Source: Lithospermum erythrorhizon
Lineage: Eukaryota > Streptophyta > Magnoliopsida > Boraginales > Boraginaceae
Assembly (NCBI GenBank): GCA_019722365.1
Contig: JADFUC010001889.1
Span: 3,286,001 to 3,350,000, forward strand
Reading direction: 5' to 3'
Length of the DNA stretch: 64,000 bases
Under the pieces are notes generated by a model. It was not told the DNA's origin and searched no databases. It was given only the letters and a program-made list of their open reading frames with translations. Below, piece by piece: positions 12,247-24,211 of this stretch. Each line of letters starts with the position of its first letter. Positions within the stretch are counted from its first letter, which is position 1. A program made the translations under genes and the position numbers.

Positions 12247-12571
12247 TGTTATAGCAGTATAGGAATTAAGTAAAAGACTTGAAAGAAATAACACAAAGAT
12301 TTTTACGTGGTATCCCTAACAATGTGTTAGGACTAATCCATGGGCAGAGCCACTAAAATTTCACTATAACAGATGGGAGGAATACAAAATTTAACTGAAA
12401 TAGTTTAGATAATACAAGTCGACAAGTAAAACCACTAACTATTTGGTGCAAGGAAATACTAAGAAAGGTAAGACCCTTTTATAGGACCAACTATTGAAAC
12501 TAAACTCCTAAAGTTTCGATGTGGGACTTAGCACAACTGAAATTGAAGGCATTTCAATAGCTTTTCTAACA
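12247..12571 (-). repeat. Copia element 1, 5' LTR
   Basis: About 325 bp, TG...CA-type ends (TGTTATAG ... TTCTAACA on the plus strand). It adjoins the primer-binding-site-like sequence at about 12232-12246. A short stretch near the right end (about 12513-12552) is absent from the other LTR. Confidence 0.8.
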
Positions 12572-12576
12572 ATTGT

Positions 12577-13580
12577 CTAATGTGCACACTTCAAAAAGAA
12601 GATCTTTCTCATCTTTTCTTTGATTGTAATCATATGAAAAATATTTGGTATAATATTCTCCAAAATCATCAAAGTTTATGCTCACACTCTACCAAAGATT
12701 TTATGATTTCGTGGATTTCAAAACCAAAGAAAAAAATCATCACATATAAAACAGAACTTGATTAAAATTGATAGTTTTCTTTGGAGTATTTGGCTACATA
12801 GAAATGATATTGTATTTAATCATTGTTCTTTGGATACTGCTAAGATCTTTTCCAGCTACATTAGTAACTCGAGATTAGATAGAAGTCTTGGCTTCTCCAT
12901 TGGCTAGAAACAATGTTGGACCAATGACTGGTGATCTTCAATCTTCCCCATGAGAATCATGAACAAATGTAGTATGTTGAGGATATCAAAAAGATTTGTT
13001 GCTCATCTACAAGGTCGATCAATCAAGCATTCACAGCTTTGTATTGGTTCGTTCAAAGATGATTCAAACAAAGATCAGTGGATTATTTCTATTAGAGGAC
13101 TCTCCCCTCCAATTATTACAATAGGGTCCAAAATTTCAAATGCTTCAAGCTTCTCTTCTTTTTCTAAGAATGGATCATACTAGAATCACAAGCCTCCTTT
13201 CTCAAGATCCTTTCCGGAGACTATTTTTCTGGACTATTATTGATCAAGAACTTACTTTCGGATAATTATAATGTGATTTCAATTATTATCGATGTTCTCT
13301 TTCACAAGTTGAATATAAGTATTTTGCTACTCTCATAAGATCACAAGATTGGAAAGACTTGGAGCAAGATTTATCATTCTTGGGCACTTTATTTTGGCAT
13401 CCATCAGATATCAGATGTTTTGATAATTTACAATTTTTCATTTAAATAGCCCTTGCATGGGTTTTACGGACTTAATTATTTCTAGTGATTGTAATTTTAG
13501 TTTTCTATCACTTTGATGTAAGCCCAAGGACAAATAATGATGTTTAGATTTCTGAATGAACTATTCAAAAAAAAAAAAAC
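12577..13580 (+). pseudogene. LINE 3' part: zf-RVT and RNase H-like remnant with poly(A) tail
   Basis: After the Copia insertion the LINE continues with CTLQKEDLSHLFFDC and NIWYNIL, the zf-RVT domain found at the C terminus of plant LINE ORF2. Broken RNase H-like sequence (about 12950-13183) follows. The element ends with GATGTTTAGATTTCTGAATG and a 13-base A run at 13567-13579, the expected LINE tail. Several stops make it non-functional. Confidence 0.7.
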
Positions 13581-13719
13581 CAAATAGGGAAGGGGCTAGA
13601 ATAATAATTTCATATCAAATTCTTTACTATTTCGATGTGCTTATAGCACCGGTGTGATAAATGTGAGAATCCTATTAAATTGAAGAATCTCTAAAAATGG
13701 GTTATAGTCCAAAGAGTAA

Positions 13720-14392
13720 GTAGTACTACCTCCGTCACATTAAAATTAACTATTTTATTTTTCAATAGTTAAAATTAATAAATTTTGTAATTTTAAGTAA
13801 TGCGCAAAATCAAAATTTTCATGATTTGCTAGTATATCTATTTGGGTTAGAGAAAAAAAAATGTAATGTTTTAGTACTCTTTTAAACTATAACTTGACTG
13901 GATTTATTAGTAAAATTTGTTTTTCAATAGATTAAATTAATATATCTTAATTTTCACACCCAACATAAATTGAATCTATTTTGGATTTGGCGTGCTACTT
14001 GTTTTGATGTAGAGGTTGACTCCTTTCAATATTGAAAAGTTGGCCACATGATTGACGATGAAGATCAAAAGGACATTATCATCATACTATGAGTTACTCC
14101 ATCTTTGATAACTTCCTAATAACAATTAACCATATTATTAAATTTCCTAACAATTAACCATAGAATTAAAGTTATCGAGTATGAAACATAACTAATGGGA
14201 TAAATAAAGAGACTAAAACGTTTATTACATTTTGTGTAACATTCTATATTATATATTCAAAACCATAAATAAACAAAAGAATGTGATTTCAAGATAAATA
14301 ATCCAATGATCCAAATCTAAATTTCCAGAAACGTCTAAAAACATACTATTTTCATTTCAACTTACTTAATCATGAAACAGAGGGAGTCCAAT
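13720..14392. other. Intergenic region with facing Stowaway-like ends
   Basis: Position about 13723 has TACTACCTCCGTCAC and about 14376-14390 has ACAGAGGGAGTCC, in inverted orientation. These resemble the CTCCCTCCGT ends of Stowaway-type MITEs, but the pair is about 670 bp apart and may be two different remnants. No gene is visible between them. Confidence 0.3.
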
Positions 14393-14430
14393 AGTTCGAT
14401 ATATACAAGTTTGTAACTTGAGCATACATG

Positions 14431-14697
14431 TTAGTGATGGATTTGTGCAAGTAAGTCACAATTTCCAGGGCCATTATTAGCACCTGGAATATAAGTGCAT
14501 GGGTTGCTATGTGGTGGTATTACTGGACCTCTTGGCAGTGTCTCAAAATTAAGTCCCCTTTCATAATAATGATCTTTCTTCTTCTTCTCAAACAACCATT
14601 CATCTCCTTGGAGAGCTCTCATTCCCCACATCTCTTGAAAAAACATTGCTGGAAATAGTATCACCAATGAAATGAATATCAATAAAAACTTATTCAT
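14431..14697 (-). CDS. Candidate CTNIP/SCREW-like secreted signalling peptide precursor
   Basis: An 88-residue intronless ORF. Residues 1-20 are strongly hydrophobic (FLLIFISLVILFPAMFF), a good signal peptide. A basic middle (residues 38-47) leads to a conserved-looking C terminus with RGPVIPPHSNPCTYIPG and a second Cys (Cys67 and Cys80). CTNIP/SCREW phytocytokines are short secreted precursors whose C terminus has a C-T-N-I-P-like motif and two cysteines. They are perceived by the receptor kinase HSL3/NUT in immunity and stomatal control. Here the motif is C-T-Y-I-P. The start is the only sensible ATG. A TATA-like stretch lies at 14813-14822. The family call comes from memory of the motif and needs alignment; secretion and precursor nature are better supported. 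Confidence 0.6.
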   Translation of the reverse strand: MNKFLLIFISLVILFPAMFFQEMWGMRALQGDEWLFEKKKKDHYYERGLNFETLPRGPVIPPHSNPCTYIPGANNGPGNCDLLAQIHH

Positions 14698-14812
14698 GCT
14701 GTTTCAGCTATTATTGCACTATGTACATATATATATGAATTGATGGCTCAAACTCGAATTATTTCTTGTTTTCGGATTTATAGAACTTTGGTTATTGTCA
14801 GAGGTGCTTCAA

Positions 14813-14822
14813 TGTATATATA
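14813..14822 (-). promoter_or_regulatory. Possible TATA box of the CTNIP-like gene
   Basis: CTATATATAC on the minus strand lies about 115 bp upstream of the ATG at 14697. A second AT-rich stretch, ATATATAT (about 14728-14736), is nearer, but probably too close to leave a normal leader. Confidence 0.3.
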
Positions 14823-14829
14823 GTAATAT

Positions 14830-16140
14830 GTATACACATTCATTTATATATATATATGCGAAATAAAATTGTTAGGAGTCAACAACGGAATCAGGACTTT
14901 TATATAAAAAGGACAGATACCATATATTTATAAGGAAAAATATAAAAATTTAAGGGGAACGAACAACATAATTTTTAAAAAAATAACTATAGTTTTTAAA
15001 AAAATAATTAAAAAAATTAAATTTTAAAAATTAGAAGTAATGTTGCTCCCATACCCTTAGTTCCTCGGTTTTGTTGGGAGTGACAATTTTTGACCGTGAA
15101 GTTGGAGATTTTTAAGACTTGAATGTTTTGTCAAGAATAGTGGGCAGACAACAAAAATGTGAAAACATGCATGTGAAAGAAGCATAAAATGATTGAATAA
15201 ATAAGCTACGAGATATCATCATTTGAACGGAGTATTATCATAAAACAAAAGCTCATGTTTTGACCTTTTCAAGTCATCATACACCACCTCATGAAATGTT
15301 TGATATTTATTTATACGGTGTATACGAGTCTTTAGATTATACTTATGTACTAATATTGATTCTACAACCGAAAGTACATGGATCAGTAGCATTTGTTGGA
15401 GAACAATTTACAAAAAGGTACCAAAATTGAGCATATTATGGATATGAAATCAATATAAGTAGGAAAAAACGAGTTTAAGTATTACCCTATGATATATTAT
15501 ACGAGCATGAGAATTCAACTATTGAAATAAGTTACTGACTAATACGGAATACTTATGCAAGAGATTCAAATAAAGTAAAGATAAACATTGCAGTCAAAGC
15601 AATCAATTGACAACCATACAAGAAAATCATAGTTTACTGGACTTGCAATGCTGTATAACGATCTACTTAATCAACCAAAGCTACAGTGCTATGCTGAACA
15701 AGGACGACTACATTTTCCCTTTCGGTAATATGGTATTATTAATATTTTCTAACCAACAAAAATAACTTTTTCCAAGAGTTTTGCTAATACTACATCACCC
15801 GACTACCCGGACGACTTATTGAACAAAAAAGGATGCTAATTCACATTTGGTACAATAAATAGGCACCATCATAGAAGTCATAAATGGTGCAAACACACCA
15901 TCTACTGCAAATCGACATGAGCCATCGCCAAGATAATACTTGCATCTACGGTGACAATATGATGAAAAGGGGTTCTCAATATGATTTTTCTCGGACGAGT
16001 TAGCTCTATTACCAGTGGCCCTTTGTTAAAGCTTTGTATGTGTACTAAGCAAAATTGCTTCTGGCGAAGCTAGTAGTAAGAATTGATGGCCTCAATGTGG
16101 CCCGTGTTTAACAGGCTTGTTTCAAAATTCTTGTGACTAG
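14830..16140. other. Intergenic region, no gene seen
   Basis: AT-rich sequence between the peptide gene and the 3' end of the AIR carboxylase gene. No convincing ORF or repeat was found. The 3' UTR of the downstream minus-strand gene probably occupies the last few hundred bases. Confidence 0.4.
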
Positions 16141-16154
16141 GAAGCTGGGAAATC

Positions 16155-19100
16155 TCAAGAAGCCAAGTACTCCTCCCAACCACCTTTCTCTAGCTTTTCT
16201 CCTTTCTGCACAACCTCGTCTCTCCTATCTTCCAAATATTGAGCCATTCTACAATATGAAAAATGAAATTCAAACTATTATTATATTGTTAAATGCCAAT
16301 GCCTAAATCTTTCTAGTATTTCTATTAAAGTATGACTGTATGAGTAACTATTTTTTTCTCCTTTTTATGTTTATAATACTCCGTTCCACACTCCTGTTTT
16401 GTGTATAGGGTTGTAGGGATGATGGAAAGAGATTCAGGAGCCTAACCTTGCTTGCAGACCAACATCACCAACCCCTAATAGCCTTACTGCCAGTAAGCCA
16501 GCATTGGTGGCATTGTTTATGGCAACAGTTGCAACTGGGATTCCTCTTGGCATCTAAGCAAGAACAAGAAAGTGACTCAATGAGTGCTATATAAAAAAAA
16601 AGTTTTGTACAACAGATATAATGTGGCATGTTATGTTCAAGTTTGTTTTTCTATTGACACTGAAGTGCAAACTACCTATGCATCCTAAGCGAGGTCTGTA
16701 TAGCACTTATAATAGGATGGTCCTTATAGCCTAAGCATAAAGGTGTTCAAACAAGGAAATTCCAAAGTACTATAATAGAAAAAGCATGATCCATATCACT
16801 CGATGAGTAACAACTAGGTAAAATCTATACCTGTGATTGGAGTATAAATTCTCAAACCAAGCAAGATATGGGGAACTTTCACTAATTCTAATCAATCATA
16901 TAGGAGGTTTTAATCAATCAAGCAGTTGAACTCCGTATACAAATTGTGTATACCCCTTTTTGTTTCTTTGAACAACAAAATTAGCAGAAAGGAAAAGTAA
17001 TTGCATCTCTGAATTTTAGATTTCAAACCTGAACGATTGACAAGAGGGAGTCAAGTCCATCTAATGATGAAGCACGTACAGGAACACCAATTACAGGCAA
17101 GGGAGTCAGTGCAGCTACCATGCCTGGTAAAGCAATGCATTAATGCTTTAGTAAATACACTTTATTAAAGGCATTGTAAAATAAGAATGCACCATGAGGT
17201 CCATATTGTAATATCACTGGCCTGGTAAGTGGGCTGCACCGCCTGCACCAGCAATAATAACCTGGATGCCACGGTCTCGAGCAGATGATGCATAAGAGAA
17301 CATGAGGTCAGGAGTTCGATGAGCAGAAACTATCCTTACCTATGAAATAGAATTCACAAAGCTTAAAGAAGCTGTATCACAGACAATTTCAGAAAACACG
17401 AAAAACAGAACTAGAATGTTGTGTCCAAAAATTGAGTTTAACCTCGGCAGGAACGTCAAATTCTGTTAATATTTTTGCAGCATCCTTCATAACAGGAAGA
17501 TCTGAGTCAGAACCCATAATAATTCCAACACGTGGCATCACTGCATTAGGAAGGAACGTCAACATAACTAATCCAAAGAAGGAGATTGAAAGATAGTTTA
17601 TCATTAAAAAGTACAGTTTAAATCTTGCTAATTTCAACCAACATATCAAGAGGTAGCCAAGTGATCTATAAGCCAACGAGACTTGCTGATTGTATTGAAC
17701 AGTTACACTAAAAATTGATAACAGACCAGAAATGTGAGTATCATCGTTCTCTTCCTTCAACATTGATTTCAAGTGAGCCTCAACTACACCCATCGAATTA
17801 CCAACAATTGTGATGTGCCCCATCTTCCTTTGTTTCCGCATTTCTAAAAGGAAATATTTAAATTTAATGATACCAGTACAACTATTAAACTTCAGGAGAT
17901 CAAGTCATGAAATCCCACATACAGATGCAAGATCGAGAAAACCAACCTGGTTTGTCATACCAATGAATAGATGCCCCAGGAACTTGCATCGCTTTTCTTA
18001 TTAGTTGATGAGCCAGATAAAACCCTGGCTCTCCCTATGAGAACACAGCTTAAGGTGATGTACCAAAATGACAATGTAATTGAAAATCAAAATGATAATG
18101 TAACTATTATTTACTTGAGAATCGAAATTTACAGCTCTGAATGATGACTATCAAATATAACAGTAAAAAAAGGATCAGTTTCTAGTGATTAGAGACTCAA
18201 CATTCAAGGAATCAGGATAGAACACGATAATTTCACCACACACAATTGGAGTATCAGATTATTAAACCAAAACAAGCATTTTATCACTAAGTGGGATCTA
18301 CCAGGATGGGTCTATATAAGAATAAACAAAGTCATTTAACGGACGATTTTGTATTAAATCCTTGGAGACGGTAACTAAAACCAGTAAATGTGGATAAGGC
18401 ATCATAGATGGTGTGCTTCGAGGGTCTGGCCCTGACCACTGCTTTGGTAGTAGCCAGAGCCCTATTCATCGGCGAGCCCTCATGCACGTGGTGAGGAATG
18501 ATGACGAAGTAACTACTTACCTCATCTTCTCCAAGTATATTATACATGATAGCTGCAGGAGTTTTCATTGATGGATCACCCAGTGGCAGTCCAACAACAG
18601 CACGCAAGTGCTGCTCATACTGTGAAGTGTAGCAAGCCTCTATCGTGTGATGCCCGCTATTGTGAGGCCTTGGAGCTACCTCATTCAGTAAAATCTAAAA
18701 CCAAAATGGAAGAAAAATATTTTATGGAACTTTACATATGAACTACAAAAAACTACCATAAACTTCATCATATGGAAACACTACCTGACCATCCACTGTC
18801 AAAAACAACTCAACCGCAAAAACCCCAGCACCTTCTAATGAACTAACAGCCCTGTATGCCGTGTCACTTGCAAGTTTCATGGTCTTCCATGGTACATTTG
18901 CTGGTGACTTAACTATGTGACAGATGTTTTCCCTATCAAATTCCAGAAGTAATCACAAATAAGTGTGAAGAAATATTTACAAGATCAAAAGTCATAAGTG
19001 GAATGAAGAATAGATAGAACAGGAAGGATAATTAAAATCCAAATTCAACTGAAGTTTAACCATGCCTGTGAATCGTCTCAACAACTGGATAGCATAGAAT

Positions 19101-21893
19101 AGAATTATCTCTTCCTCTTGCCACAATGACAGAAAGCTCCTGATAACCAAAGAAACAACTTTAAATTATCTTCCCAAGTTTGCTGAGCACTGGTGCACAA
19201 TGCCATAACAATTTATAATAACAGGAGGAATTGAGGATATGCATTTTTGGGCCATCTAGAAGAAAAAATGGAGTTATTTAGAGCACAAGTGATCAAGGCA
19301 CAAACCTTCACAAATGGTGCCCATTTCTCCACATACAGTCCACGGCTATAACCTCCAAGAGCTGACAATATGATGAATTTTCAAAGTAAAATATAACTGA
19401 TAGATGTGATAAAGTAAAACTACTGGAAACTTGACAATTGACATTGATGGGTTTCTTCCCTTGAGAGAACATTTGCTAGTTTCTTCCTTTCCAAAGTTAT
19501 AAGAAATATGAGATGTAACTAGAAATGTTATATTACGTGTCTGACAACACAATATACTTCTACATGTGCATGTTCAAGATCTATAATCTTTAAAAATACA
19601 GGGATCACTTAATCTTGTATGATCAAGTGCCAAGGAAAAAATCCCCCAAGTAAGAACATCGATAGATTTAGGTCAAATGAGAATTATCTGAAGTTTTATT
19701 TCAAGAACTTATATGTTCAAACAGTTTATGAATGGAAATTCCAGGAACTTAATTAGATGAACTATGTTTCCATTTCAAGCAATATGCAACGACAGACAAT
19801 ATAACGTCATTGTTAGGTAGTAACCCCCATATAGCATGACAACTAACTATTGTAGCATAATAAAGGAGACACAGGAACTGAAGTACTCTGTGCGTCAAAC
19901 GCTAGGGTATAAAAATATGATACCATTTACAGCTGAAGAAAGATCTTCTTCACTTTTAGCAACAGCATTTCCTCGTCCATCATAAGCTAACCGTCTGCTC
20001 TTTATCATAAGAGGATAACCAAACAAGTCTGCAGCTCTTTTGACACTTTCAAAATCCTCTATCTGTTGCAACCATATGCTACTGTTAGAATTAATAACAA
20101 CAAAAAACTTAAGTATAATTGGGAACGGATACATTAATTATGTATCAACTTTTCAGATATGTAATCTACTGTTACCAATGGAAAATAAAAACAACTCAGT
20201 AGCAGACCTGCATAAATTCAGGCAGAGGAATCGAATGACTAGAGAAATGGACCTTCTGGAGGTATTTATCCTGTTCCAAAAGACAGTCAAATTAACCAAT
20301 AACTTCACAGTTCCAACAAATTACAAAAGTGGAGTATGAGATTCTCAATATGCTTGATAGTCATTGTGATGCACTGATTCTCAAGAAAACATCAACTATA
20401 AATCCGTCCAATGACATCAAATGCAGAGATGAAATTTTAAGTTTTAAATTGATGTTACGGAAGCTAAGCTTTAAATGTTTTTTTATTGATCAATATCTAT
20501 TGAAGGTCTCTGCTCTGAAGACAGCATCAATTCAAAAGCATCAATCACTACTATTCTAATGGGGTCATTCTCTACTCGAGATGGACTTGGACAAGATTGG
20601 GACAAGCACACGAGTACATTTGTGCCAAACACAAAGTATAACATGTTATACATAAAGACTAAATGGACAGATAAGAAACACGACAAACCTGAATAATCCG
20701 GATTGTGGACGCCTTAGGTTGGCAATCTACCCCTTGTTGTTCAAGTTTCTCAAGTGTAGCAACATCAACATGCTCAATTTCAACGGTCAATACACCGCAC
20801 CTAACCACCCGTATTCAAGACATTCTTAAACGCAACCAAGCACTAAATAATAATATACATTACTAATTTTGCAAAAAAAAATCCAACCTTTTCGAGAATT
20901 CCTCAACAGTAGAGCTGTCATTAAAGTTTCCTACCATATGATCATGTGCTATTCCACTAGCTGGACAATTCTTCATCGGATCCAACACAACCACCTTTAT
21001 GGCCATCTCAGAGGCAGCTTCACAAAGCATTCGACCCAATTGCCCCCCTCCTAACACGCCCACAACTGTCTCAGAGAGTCCATGGACTGATTTATTGCTG
21101 CTCCATTAACAAATTTGTCAATTCACCTTAAAACTCTATCCATCAAGAACCCATAAACTTCCCAACAAAACATTAAATACCCAAAATGTCCATCTTGTGA
21201 CTAATTACATAAACATACAAAAAGATTTAAACTTCATTCAATTCTTCTAATTCAATTCCTCTTTAGAACACAAAGCATCATACAACACATTAAAAATACT
21301 TCAACCCATCAAACTAACAGCACATACGCAACAAATAGATAAAAAAAGATTCCAACTTCATACAATTCTTCTAATTCAATTCCATTTTCCAAAACAAAAC
21401 ACCAAACTTTACATTAAAAATACTTCAACCAATCAAAACTAAGCATAAACACTCAAGAATCAATTGAAAACCAACTCAAATTACATTTCTAAAATACCCA
21501 TCTTGTGACCAATTACAAAACTAGATAAAAATATTCAATTCTTCTAATTCAATTCCACTTTCCAAAACAAAGCACCAAACTACACATTAAAAATACTTCA
21601 ACCAATCAAAACTAAGCATAAAAACTCAAGAATCCATCAAAAACCAACAAAAATCACCTTTCTAAAGTATCCATTGTAGCTCTGCAAGGTAAAATAGCTG
21701 GAAGATACCCAACTTGGTATTTTTTGGTTCTTAGTTTAGAAGAAGAAGATGGAGCAAAAACTGTTAAATTTAGGTTGTTGGGTAGTTTAAGAAACCCAAA
21801 AAGATTACAACTTTGGTGTTTGTGAAGATTGAGAGAAGAAACTGTGGTGGTTTGGACAAAGTTGTTAAGGTTTGTGTTTGCAGGAGACAACAT
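16155..21893 (-). CDS. Phosphoribosylaminoimidazole carboxylase, chloroplastic (PurK-PurE fusion)
   Basis: The enzyme converts AIR to CAIR in plastid de novo purine synthesis. Sixteen exons: 21658-21893, 20888-21097, 20689-20800, 20208-20270, 19924-20062, 19306-19361, 19066-19139, 18785-18932, 18521-18694, 17947-18034, 17727-17843, 17443-17540, 17222-17339, 17029-17123, 16447-16553, 16155-16248. They sum to 1929 bp, 642 codons plus stop, the length I recall for the plant enzyme. Residues 1 to about 75 look like a plastid transit peptide. PurK starts with [12 protein letters not shown] and has the ATP-grasp segments [19 protein letters not shown] and [14 protein letters not shown]. PurE starts near [14 protein letters not shown] and has SAHRTP and [11 protein letters not shown]. 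Introns 7 and 13 appear to have GC donors. All other junctions are GT-AG and every phase closes. Confidence 0.95.
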
Positions 21894-23120
21894 AGTTCGT
21901 TCTGGTAACGCTTGGTGTTTCAGTCACTTTCTTTTATTTCAAGACCACCCCTCATATTCACAGTTGGGATTTTTTTTTTGCCCCCTATTTTTTTGAAAAA
22001 ATTATAATGAGTATTTATTTTTTTTGAAAATTATGCTTCGCCTTTAATATAATTTTGATTTTCCTCTAAAAAAAATTGAATATTTCGAGACCTATTGCTT
22101 AATGGTAGGTTGTTGAACCCAATCAAACCTTGCCTGATTTGAAATCGGTTTGATAATTATCGAGTTGAGTCGAACCTTATTGTTTGGATTTTTTGTAAAC
22201 TTGAGATTCGTCGAACCATGTATATAATTTGTCAACTCGAGTCGAACCCTTGTTAGGTTCCACTTAATTCAACTTAATTTATTTTAGTTAACAAAATTTC
22301 ATTTTTATGTATTAATATATATTGAGTATTAAAACATATTATTAATAGACATTCTTAATTTAATAATTATAAATAATATTTATCGAGTCGGGTCTATATC
22401 TCAAAATTGACAAAGCTTAAATTTAAGGATTGATTTGAAATATTGAGTCGAGGTTTCGGATCAAGTTATTCAAGCCAAATCCTATCAAACTTTTAATTTA
22501 ATTTAATTCATTTTTGGTAAAAAGTCCGTCAAGGGGGTCAAATTTAAATTTTAGATTTGAGATTCGATTTAAAAATCGAGTTCTCGAGTAGAATCTTTAA
22601 TTCAGTTCATGCTCAATAAAGGTTCTATCAAGGTGGTTCTTTTTTGCTAATCGAAATTTTTGGTATAATGCATTCTTTGCTCGAGATTTCTTATAGTAGA
22701 ACAATGCTTCATGGGCAGGGTACTTAGTCCATATAATGTTTTTTTTCCTCTAATAATAGAAGCTATAAATAACATATGAAGTATGAATCACCATCTTTTG
22801 GATATTGCACCAAGACCACGTAACTCCCGAATAATATACTCCTCTGCCAGGGCTCAGGTACCACTAGGCCAAAGGTCACGAATGTACTCCATATAATGTT
22901 GGATCAATTATTGGGATCTATAATGTGTTAAGAGGACCAATATATAAGGCGCACAGAAAGACACACAGTCCCCTTTTTTAGAAGTGCTTTTCTACCCCTC
23001 AGGCTATGTCTCAAATGGAAGAACAAATTATGCTAATTTCTTAGGTTCAGGCAACTCAACTGTGTACTAAACAAGTTATGCATTATATCAATTGCTAAGG
23101 TTTGCACAACTTACTTTAGA
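21894..23120. other. Intergenic region with TCGAGTCGAACC-like repeats
   Basis: The first 50 bp likely hold the 5' leader of the AIR carboxylase gene. From about 22090 to 22640 the sequence repeats motifs such as GAGTTGAGTCGAACC, ACTCGAGTCGAACC and TTATCGAGTCGGG in AT-rich DNA, like the subterminal repeats of a degraded DNA transposon. No ends could be fixed. No gene seen. Confidence 0.4.
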
Positions 23121-23868
23121 AGGAGAAATTTGGGAGATTAGCACAAGTCAACTCCCATTTTTAAAATTTAATAGATATACTTCATAATTTTTTTTGCCTC
23201 GCTACCTCCCGCCTTGAAAAACAAAATTACTATACTCATCCTCCTCCTTTTTCAAAACCAAAACCCTTATCCCCCCACTGTCCCCCTACCCCCATCCCCT
23301 ACTACTACACCATCTGCATCATCCACCCCCACCACCATCATCCACCCTCACTTTCTCAACATTTCTTTTTCAAGACCACTACCACCACCACCCTCCACTA
23401 TATCCACCACCACCATCAAGCTCTTTCCCCCACCCACACGAGCAAAGCGCGTCCCCCTTTCACAATCTAAGAAACCCTCGTCCCGCCCTCACAGGTACGG
23501 AAACCCTCAACCCCCTTCCTCACCCCTCTATTCGGATGGGCCTCCTCCCGTCCCTTCGCGTCCCGGCCCCCACTGCGACCCCTACCACCTCTATCTATTT
23601 CAATTCCGGCAAAAACAAAAAATGGATGGGGGAGGGTTAGTTAGGGGTGGTGGGTAGATGGTGGTGGGGATAAGGAGCAAAGGAAGGGGGGTTGCCCAGG
23701 GGGGCAATAGGGGGATAAAGGGTTGGGTTTGAAGAAAGGAGGAGGATGAGATATTTGTCTTTTCAAAGAGAATGTGGCGGTGAAAGAACAAAAAAAGTAT
23801 GAAGTGTAAATATTTAAAAAAGGGTTGGCTTTGTCTTTAATCAAATTCTCTTTAGAAGTACGTCATTC
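23121..23868. mobile_element. Non-autonomous DNA transposon with long terminal inverted repeats
   Basis: The left arm (about 23121-23300) and the reverse complement of the right arm (about 23690-23868) share this order: GAGAAnTTTG, GnCAACnCnnTTTTTAAA, ATACTTCATA, CTCATCCTCCTCCTTT, TCAAAnCC, CCCTTATCCCCC. Arms are about 170 bp, imperfect and C-rich at the inner side. The interior is a Pro-codon-rich, C-rich stretch with an open frame at 23214-23657 that I attribute to composition. Superfamily not determined; MULE-like is possible. Confidence 0.55.
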
Positions 23869-24211
23869 AACTAAAACACGGATGAAGTACATATATATCA
23901 CTAACAATTAAGTTAGATATGATGTTACTGAGCTCGTAAGTTGGAAGAATACGTGATTTTGTGACCGTAAAGTTATCAAGCCTGTCACACGAGGCTTGTC
24001 TAGTGTGTGCTCTACCGGACTCGTGATTTTACAAGTTATTCGTGATTCGAGGTACGTGCAATACTTTCGATGAGCCTTGAGATGAATTTGAAAGTTTAAT
24101 GTGACCCAAAGTTCAAATCTTAGAATAATACCGAATGTAATATCACAATATAATTATAAAGTACACACTGTAACTATTTGTAGCAATCATCTCCAAGTGA
24201 TCCTTCTCAAT

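Larger units (their letters stand above)
8149..12571 (-). mobile_element. Ty1/Copia LTR retrotransposon inserted into a LINE
   Basis: On the minus strand the 5' LTR is about 12247-12571 and the 3' LTR about 8149-8439. They share AAGACTTGAAAGAAA, GATTTTTAC and TTTCACTATAAC blocks. Next to the 5' LTR, 12247 leads into TTGGTATCGTAGCC on the minus strand, close to the initiator-tRNA-Met primer site. Next to the 3' LTR lies CAAGGTGGAGACT, a typical Copia polypurine tract. The internal 3.8 kb keeps gag, protease, integrase and RT/RNase H traces but is full of stops. Flanks ATTCT (8144-8148) and ATTGT (12572-12576) match at 4 of 5 bases, consistent with an old 5-bp target duplication. Confidence 0.85.

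Noticed and set aside
17389..17841. 150-codon minus ORF as one exon
   Set aside because: It runs through two introns of the AIR carboxylase gene. The family alignment requires splicing at 17727 and 17540, and again at 17443.
22795..22890. tRNA gene candidate in the GC-richer patch
   Set aside because: No consistent box A/box B spacing and no cloverleaf could be drawn.
23214..23657. 147-codon proline-rich open frame
   Set aside because: It lies in the C-rich core and arm of an inverted-repeat element. The frame stays open because C-rich codons avoid stops. No signal for a conserved gene.
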